11,382 nucleotides of DNA from the NCBI RefSeq assembly GCF_001949145.1, contig NW_019091385.1, forward strand, positions 1,866,046-1,877,427, given 5' to 3'. Shown one piece after another: positions 6,687 to 11,382 of this stretch. Source of the DNA: Acanthaster planci. Taxonomy: Eukaryota; Echinodermata; Asteroidea; Valvatida; Acanthasteridae. Position 1 is the first letter of the stretch. Every line of letters begins with the position of its first letter. The notes beneath the pieces are model-generated. The model did not search any database. It was not told where the DNA came from and saw only the letters and a list, made by a program, of their open reading frames with translations. The translations under genes and the position numbers were made by a program.

Positions 6687-9313
6687 GTGAGGAACCCTAC
6701 ATTTAAACTAGAGGTTCTGTTTCAGCCCTGAGGACCTTTGACTGATTGGCTGACAACAAAGACTCTGCAAACTGTCTTCAGTCTATTTTAAGGCGTGGCG
6801 TACAATCTTATTCTCGACTACAACCCGGACACGTTTATTGTTCCCCTTACTTTGCTCGTCAAGATTTGAATGTTGGAGATGTTCCAAGCGACGTTGTGAT
6901 GATGAGTCACGCTCGCTCACCTGTCAAATGCGTCACAGCAAGGAGCCCTTCGAAATTCCCAGTGATAATGGTATTACGCGAGAGGTATTAAGCAGAGGGT
7001 CACGGTGGGTGTGCGTGTGACCTCATCCACCCAATCCGACTACCCACTGCTACTTATTAGTGGGGCTTGCACATCAAATACGCCATGCTAAAGCCGCATT
7101 CACATCCTGTCAAAAATAAGAAGTAAAAGTACTACGAGATTGATTTCTTTGCTCTAACTACATTAATTTTTCTTGTATTGCCGATGTCTGGGGGTGAACT
7201 CTTTCCCATATTGAAACGAAGGTGTAAACATTTGAACATATAATTAGTGGTCCATCGAACGAATTCCACTTTATTCTTACGTCTTTGGCATTAGTCGGAT
7301 TGAGTAGATTTTCACTTTTGTGACAACACAGCTCTATGAGTGACCAGCTGGCTCATTGAAGAAAAGGCTCTGAATACAATACAATACACCACACTGCACC
7401 ACACCACACTACACCAGACAACACTGCACCACACAACACTGCAACACAACACAACACATACTTCAAAATAATGGCTTTCTTTGGATAGATTATGAATGCT
7501 GAAGTATCAGTCTTCTCTAACTGCTCATTTTTTTTTCAAAACTCTAACGACTATCCCGATAAAGATGAAGATCCAAACACCGTTGGGGTCCAGCCGGGAA
7601 ACCTGCCAAATAAGCCCGTGCCCTCGCCGCCTCCTGTCGGCCAGATAGCGCGAACCTGTGACGAGATCTACCGGATGGGCTACCGGAATGACAACGAATA
7701 CGTCATTGACCCCGATGGTCAGGGGCTGCGTAGCGTGCCCGAGTTCAACGTACGCTGCGAGTTGTCCAGGGGTGAAGGTTGGTATGCCTGTGCTCTGATG
7801 GAATTAATTTTAATTCTTAACCCATGAATGTTTCAAGCCGTAATATTTTTCCCCAAAGCACCGGCCTTATATAACCAGTATTGTTCTGTAACCTGTCGGT
7901 TTAGCCAGCAATATTAACTGAGTGTACCCATTCTTTTGGCACTTTGCTGGCTAAACTGGTATCTCCCCAGTCAAATCGGCATCGTCCAAGTCAAGACAGC
8001 ATCATCCTGGTCAATACAGCTCTTTGCCACTCTCATAGACATCATCCAGGTCGAAGTGGCACTGCGCTGGTCAAAATGGCATCGTCCCGATCAAACTGGT
8101 ATCACTTCGAACGAACCTGCTCTGTGTCGGTCAGTAGCAAATCAAGTAGCGAAGCCTGAAGCGCTATAGTGTGACAATTTATGACGAACATCATCTTGAC
8201 GCCTTCTTTGTAGGTGTGACGATAGTCGGCCACAATTACGACAGCGAGCCGGTCCTAGTTTCTGGTTATGAACAGCCGGGATCGTTCCAGTTGCAGATCC
8301 GGTACACCAACGCTGACTTCGAGCAACTGGAAGCTCTCGCCGAAGCTTCAGCCAGTTGTGAACAGTATATCAAGGTGAGTCTCACCCACTGAAAGTTCAG
8401 TGATGGACTCCAGGTCCCTCTAAACAACTGACTACTAAGAGTTGTTATCCTGTCTGAGGGGTCTTCAGCGAGTCGGTTCCAGACCAGCCAGGATCTAGGG
8501 TACTTGTGTCCATAAGAAAGATACTTTCATATCTTTTACTTCATTTAAAGGATCAAAATTATGGGTCCTTTCAAGCACAGATTCTTTCAATTATCTTTTA
8601 TGAAAATCAAAATGATTTAATCAATGTCTATAGTAAAGATTGCGGTTCTTCTCNATTAATCAATGTCCTTGACATGGCAAATGTTACTGAATTCAGTTCC
8701 ATTTATGGAGGGATTTGCTAGCTGGAAGAGCAATTAACCTCTCTCATATTTTCATCATTATGAATGGAACTTCATTATAATTTTCTGCAAGTGAGATTTT
8801 GTCACGTCTGTAGTCCTTTCTCGTTTTTCTGTCAAGATCGTGTGTATGGGGGCAGTCTTGTTCCGGGCCCAGCTGCGACGAGGCCAGCGGGACTACGGTT
8901 GGTGGATCGCCCGTGACGGCACCCGTATGATGAGCTGGGGTGGTGTGCCGTCTTCCCCAGACAGTGGACAGTGTGCTTGTGATTTAGACGGTGAGTCAGA
9001 GCTAATGTTTCACTGGAATTTATTGGAAGCTTCCATATTACAACATTGCGATTTAGTTCTTTCCGTCAACCTCCTGATTCCTTATTTACCCGTTCTCCTC
9101 TCTTTTCATATAGGTTCTTGCGTCAACTCCCTCTTCAAGTGCAACTGCGACTCGAACAACAAGTTTTGGACCGAGGACTCGGGCTTCCTGACGGACAAGC
9201 GCTACCTGCCAGTGCGCATGGTGTACCTGGGCGACACAGGTGGGACCAAGGAGAAGTCTTGGCTGACCCTGGGCGAGCTGCGCTGCAAGGGCTACAGCGG
9301 GGATCGAAAATAA
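6350..9313 (+). CDS. Secreted coiled-coil protein with CNTNAP-type fibrinogen-like domain (five exons)
   Basis: The gene model joins 6350-6686, 7565-7777, 8214-8374, 8837-8990 and 9114-9313: 1065 nt, 354 residues plus stop, with every junction in frame. Order: hydrophobic signal peptide (about residues 12-38), coiled coil with many Arg (about 58-93), acidic/Pro linker (about 97-140), then a fibrinogen-like domain (about 142-350). That domain starts RTCDEIYR, carries IDPDG (160-164), YGWW (257-260), WGG (271-273) and CACDLD/CNCD clusters, and has ten Cys (144, 177, 232, 240, 283, 285, 291, 298, 300, 346). Order and spacing match the fibrinogen-like region of contactin-associated proteins / neurexin IV (family knowledge). 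Unlike those proteins it ends right after the domain and has no discoidin, laminin-G, EGF or transmembrane segment. No N-X-S/T site is visible. Secretion and oligomerisation are inferred; ligand and pathway are unknown. It could instead be described as a fibrinogen-related protein. Family call is firm, exact ends less so. Confidence 0.85.
6377..6385 (+). promoter_or_regulatory. Preferred start codon region with possible 5'-UTR splice acceptor
   Basis: The sequence just before is TGTTCTGTTACAG, a pyrimidine-rich stretch ending in AG at 6375-6376. It could be a 3' splice site, so the coding exon may begin at 6377 with GCGAAAATG. In that case the upstream ATG at 6350 lies in an intron and the protein starts at 6383 (343 residues). 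No matching 5'-UTR exon is identified upstream. Confidence 0.35.
6687..7564 (+). other. Intron 1 (phase 1)
   Basis: 878 bases from GTGAGG to ATAAAG. The acceptor has a T9 run and CTAAC branch-like words ahead of it but a weak final pyrimidine stretch. A second AG six bases on (7569-7570) keeps the same phase and would remove two residues. Apart from the CA-rich simple repeat at 7373-7459 nothing is recognised inside; open frames of 60-81 codons at 6746-7020 show no family features. Confidence 0.7.
7373..7459 (+). repeat. CA-rich simple repeat (CAACACTG/CACCACACT)
   Basis: An imperfect low-complexity run built from ACAAT, CACCACACT, CAACACTGCA and ACAACAC words. It lies in intron 1 about 100 bases before exon 2. 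Confidence 0.85.
7565..7777 (+). CDS. Exon 2: Pro-rich linker and start of fibrinogen-like domain
   Basis: Encodes the linker EDPNTVGVQPG...PVPSPPPVGQ, then RTCDEIYRMG and the NEYVIDPDGQG stretch, ending near CELSRGE. This is the opening of a fibrinogen-like domain: first Cys, the E-I-Y motif, the I-D-P-D-G turn, second Cys. The exon starts and ends in phase 1. The donor is either GAAG|GTTGGT (7777/7778), or six bases earlier GGG|GTGAAG (7771/7772), which fits the donor consensus better and drops two residues; both keep frame with exon 3. Confidence 0.85.
7778..8213 (+). other. Intron 2 (phase 1)
   Basis: 436 bases ending CTTCTTTGTAG. Nearly half is the degenerate 20-bp array at 7947-8126. 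Open frames crossing the array (71-77 codons) are by-products of the repeat. Confidence 0.75.
7947..8126 (+). repeat. Degenerate 20-bp tandem array, about nine units
   Basis: Units begin at about 7947, 7967, 7987, 8007, 8028, 8047, 8067, 8087 and 8108 with rough consensus CTGGTCAAACTGGCATCGTC. Most units are 20 bp, with 19- and 21-bp variants. They differ at many positions, so the array is old. It lies wholly inside intron 2. Confidence 0.75.
8214..8374 (+). CDS. Exon 3: fibrinogen-like domain, middle
   Basis: Follows the acceptor CTTCTTTGTAG (phase 1) and ends AAG|GTGAGT (phase 0). It encodes VTIVGHNYDSEP, a V-x-G-Y-E-Q-P-G-S-F stretch and ASASCEQYIK. In CNTNAP proteins the equivalent region has a T-I-V-S-H strand and an S-x-x-C-E-Q-Y/F-I/V motif, which is the main basis for the family call. 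It contains one Cys (232). Confidence 0.92.
8375..8836 (+). other. Intron 3 (phase 0)
   Basis: 462 bases, GTGAGT...TTTTTCTGTCAAG. It contains the only ambiguous base of the window (8654), beside the second copy of a 12-bp direct repeat TTAATCAATGTC (8617-8628 and 8656-8667). No other structure seen. Confidence 0.85.
8837..8990 (+). CDS. Exon 4: fibrinogen-like domain, WW/WGG core
   Basis: Starts after CTGTCAAG and ends GACG|GTGAGT (phase 1). It encodes IVCMGAVLF, YGWWIARDG, MMSWGG and QCACDLD. The Y-x-W-W, W-G-G and C-A-C elements line up with the same elements of CNTNAP fibrinogen-like domains. Cys at residues 240, 283 and 285. Confidence 0.92.
8991..9113 (+). other. Intron 4 (phase 1), 123 bases and open in frame
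   Basis: Canonical GTGAGT donor and CTCTCTTTTCATATAG acceptor. Splicing joins CACDLD to GSCVNSLFKCNC, as expected for the family. The intron length is a multiple of three and it has no stop in the coding frame, so retention would insert 41 mostly hydrophobic residues. Confidence 0.88.
9114..9313 (+). CDS. Exon 5: end of fibrinogen-like domain and stop
   Basis: Phase 1 start. Encodes GSCVNSLFKCNCD, then W-T-E-D-S-G-F-L-T-D, R-Y-L-P-V, L-G-D-T-G and LGELRCKGYSGDRK, then TAA. This corresponds to the D-x-G-F-L, L-P-V, D-T and G-x-L-R-C-x-G features that close the CNTNAP fibrinogen-like domain. CNTNAP proteins run on into laminin-G domains, but here the stop comes eight residues after the last Cys, with no GT donor between that Cys and the stop. 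Confidence 0.92.
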
Positions 9314-9589
9314 CGGCATTCCAACAGTCATTAGCTGTCTTGAGGTTTGGGCAAATTCGTACGACTTTTCATTTTCCCAAACTCTCTTTGAGTCTAGCCT
9401 AGCTCAGTTTAATCTTTGAACGTCTCCCTGTAAATTGAATTAATCATTTTTCATTATTAGAAATTTACAAAAGCCTTACGATATGAACAGGTACAGTGGT
9501 ATACATGTACAATGACTTTGATAAGAATATCGGAAATCCATTTCCTGTTTACAAATGACTTAATTCAAGAAGATTTCCATGCCAATAAA
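9314..9589 (+). other. Candidate 3' UTR to first poly(A) signal
   Basis: AT-rich and stop-laden in all frames. It ends with AATAAA at 9584-9589, about 270 bases after the stop. No GU-rich tract stands out directly downstream, so the second signal may be the one used. Confidence 0.5.
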
Positions 9590-9774
9590 TTTGAGATAAT
9601 GAAGTTGCTTATATAAACTTTCCATTTTGCATTAAATATAGGCATTAACTGCAATCGTTTTCGTAATAGTTTCTTGCATTCGTTTATAAATGTTTACTCT
9701 CCCAAAAAATTAAGAATCAAGGTTTGGCCAACATTCAGGATTTGAAAAGTATTCAGTCTGGCTGATGTTTTGCG

Positions 9775-9780
9775 AATAAA
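9775..9780 (+). terminator. Second poly(A) signal AATAAA
   Basis: AATAAA followed at once by AGAATGTCTGTCTTTCG, a GU/U-rich downstream element of the kind used for cleavage. Together with 9584-9589 it gives two plausible 3' ends for the fibrinogen-like gene. Confidence 0.5.
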
Positions 9781-10329
9781 AGAATGTCTGTCTTTCGATT
9801 GAATTTTTCGATCGAATTACTTGAAACCTATTTTACCACCTGTCATAACAGTGCATGGTATTTTCACAGGTAAGTCTTGTCATTATCAGTATTTTATTTT
9901 ATTGTATAATTACATTTTTCCGAGATCAGAACATCTTACTGTTTTGTGTTCATTCGTTCCTTCTTCTGTAAATCTTTTATAATGTGAAAAGATTCCACAG
10001 TGACTGTGTTTCCAATCGACTGGCCTGGCCCTGCGTGATGTTGTTGATAATCACATCATTAGTTAGACAATTTACTCATCTCATTGACATGGCCTGCGCA
10101 AACAAAATTAGATTAAAGCATTTCCAGTTCCTTAAAAGACACGAGCTCATACAGGTAATCATTTTTAGATAACACTGAATAAAAACTCATTTTTTGTCAA
10201 AAAGAAATTTTCCAATATGGATTTTATTCCTGCAACCCTTCCAAAACGGGAATTGTTGTGTTTTTGAAATAATTTTATCTATTTTGGGGGTTTATCGGTA
10301 TTACATGTATTAAAAGATATAGCGCCACC
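9781..10329. other. Gene-free stretch with two isolated donor-like sites
   Basis: CACAG|GTAAGT (donor from 9870) and ATACAG|GTAATC (donor from about 10154) look like 5' splice sites without a recognisable exon. A 62-codon frame (9984-10172) ending at the second one shows no family features. Otherwise AT-rich. Confidence 0.35.
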
Positions 10330-10420
10330 ATGCGACAAAAAGTGAACAGTTTGCGTAGCCCATGCACGTCCATGTTGCGCAGAAGATTCAAGACGAATTC
10401 CGAGACACACAAAAATGAAG
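10330..10420 (+). CDS. Possible first coding exon of a second gene
   Basis: ATG at 10330 sits in GCCACCATGC, the textbook Kozak context at the six positions before it. The frame stays open for 30 codons plus one base and ends GAAG|GTAAGT (phase 1), a near-perfect donor; read through, it stops at a TAA about 40 bases later. The peptide starts MRQKVNSLRSPCTSMLRRRF and is strongly basic; no signal peptide or known domain is seen. The next exon is not found in the window, although the following ~950 bases could be intron. A short chance frame is the main alternative. Confidence 0.3.
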
Positions 10421-10568
10421 GTAAGTACTCAGAGATTTCTCTTTTGTTAGGTACTTTCTAAATCTGTGGTGTTAAGCTTATGTCTGTTTGAGTGATATAG
10501 TACCCTATAAATGTAACTTAATTTCAAAGAAATCTGCGCTATTGCTTAATTTGGTTTCGGGATCAGGT

Positions 10569-10734
10569 CAACTCGGACCCAAACCAACTCGGACCCATTC
10601 CAACTCGGACCCAGGACCAACTCGGACCCACGCCAACTTGGACCCAATACTAACTCGGACCCACGACCATCTCGGACCCACAACCAACTCGGACCCACGC
10701 CAACTCGGACCCACCTTGAGTCAACTCGGACCCA
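10569..10734. repeat. Ten-copy array of CAACTCGGACCCA with variable 3-4-bp linkers
   Basis: The 13-bp core starts at 10569, 10585, 10601, 10618, 10634, 10651, 10668, 10685, 10701 and 10722. Spacing is 16 or 17 bp except the last, which is 21. Cores are nearly invariant (single changes in copies 5, 6 and 7) while the linkers (AAC, TTC, GGAC, CGC, ATAC, CGAC, CAAC, CGC, CCTTGAGT) vary freely. The non-triplet period argues against coding. The last copy is bracketed by TGAGT/TGAGTC words. Confidence 0.95.
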
Positions 10735-11323
10735 CTGAGTCTTATGGTTGCATTACACCAAATACGCGCCCATAGACCGAAATAGCGCTGACTCTTGAAC
10801 CTCGCGAAGAGGTTGGCCTTCATTTTTATTTGGAAATTCAAGATTATGGACAGATCGATCACTTTTCGTTTCAATTTTATGAACTTTTTTATTCGCCTTT
10901 TCCCGAAGATACCCCCCCTAGTAGTAGTAAAGCTATGCGCTCATATGAATGTAGCCGCCTGCCTCTATCCAAAAAGGCCTGCATTGTGGGGCTTTTTGTG
11001 AAAGAAATACTCTGAACCGGAAATATCAATCCCAAATTCGGGATTTATATAAATAATTCTATGATCCCTCGTGATTATGGCACGTCTTATTGTAGAAAAT
11101 AAGAAACCGTGGGATCACAAAATATTAATAATGAGCTCGCGAACAGACATACGACGCTTCAAAACTGTCTCCAAGTTTAAGCCAATAGGAAATATTCCAC
11201 ATTTTTATTTTGAAATGATTTGATTTGTGTTGTTCGAAATTACCAACCTATTTGCGTTATTTGGACAGTCAGTTAAGGCCTGTATGGATGAATTCCTCCA
11301 TCTGCTTAAATCTTGCCGGTATT
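10735..11323. other. Gene-free stretch
   Basis: Two overlapping plus-strand frames (61-68 codons, 10795-11015) show no family features. A near-palindrome AATCCCAAATTCGGGATT lies at about 11027-11044. Nothing else recognised. Confidence 0.4.
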
Positions 11324-11345
11324 GGGGGTGGGGGAGGGAATGGGG
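11324..11345 (+). other. G-quadruplex-forming motif
   Basis: Four G runs of 5, 5, 3 and 4 separated by loops of 1-3 bases meet the usual G4 pattern (at least three Gs, loops 1-7). The G-rich character continues to about 11358. Confidence 0.7.
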
Positions 11346-11382
11346 TAAGGTGGAGGTGTAAGACTTGCCAGGCCAAAAAAAA

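Noticed and set aside
7936-8169. Two overlapping open frames in intron 2
   Set aside because: They follow the 20-bp array, which lacks stops in two frames, and conflict with the well-supported splicing of exon 2 to exon 3.
9086-9331. Minus-strand 81-codon frame, and plus-strand 118-codon frame at 9046-9402
   Set aside because: Shadows of exon 5, whose own frame has clear family motifs.
10488-10775. Thr/Pro-rich 95-codon frame and minus-strand 74-codon frame over the ten-copy array
   Set aside because: Repeat spacing of 16-17 bp is not a multiple of three, so the frame shifts from copy to copy; repeat artefact.

Overview
The window is eukaryotic genomic DNA. It is AT-rich and mostly noncoding, with short exons bounded by GT...AG introns, several minisatellite-like arrays and no bacterial-style gene packing. 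Frequent TACATG and TAGGCCTA words, compact introns and the protein family present suggest a marine invertebrate, most likely a deuterostome (echinoderm, amphioxus or hemichordate). The species cannot be fixed from the sequence. One unresolved base (n, 8654) shows this is assembled sequence.

One gene is well supported: a five-exon plus-strand gene from about 6350 (or 6383) to the stop at 9311-9313. The joined exons encode about 354 residues (343 from the second Met). The order is a signal peptide, an Arg-rich coiled coil of about five heptads, a Pro-rich linker, and a C-terminal fibrinogen-like domain of the contactin-associated-protein / neurexin IV (CNTNAP) type with ten cysteines. The discoidin, laminin-G, EGF and transmembrane parts of CNTNAP are absent. 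The layout therefore looks like a small secreted, probably oligomeric, lectin- or adhesion-like protein. Its biological role is not known from the sequence.

Region by region: 1-4087 has no recognisable gene. It holds a 25-bp perfect tandem duplication (2148-2197), a GC/CpG-richer block (about 2370-2970) and minor repeats. 4088-4211 is a four-unit 31-bp minisatellite. 4523-4664 holds an inverted repeat and scattered GGTCCCCG words. 5262-5356 is TACATG-rich. 5406-5645 and 5904-6149 look like two diverged copies of one ~245-bp segment just upstream of the gene. 6350-9313 is the gene; its intron 1 carries a CAACACTG-like simple repeat and intron 2 a degenerate 20-bp array. 9314-9780 is the 3' UTR and polyadenylation region. 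10330-10420 is a possible first coding exon of a second gene (perfect GCCACC context and strong GTAAGT donor). It is followed by a ten-copy 16-17-bp array (10569-10734) in its putative intron. The window ends with a G-quadruplex-like run (11324-11345).

No tRNA, rRNA, CRISPR array or intact transposon was recognised. The points most worth a second look are the minimal CNTNAP-type secreted protein and the core-plus-variable-linker repeat arrays.
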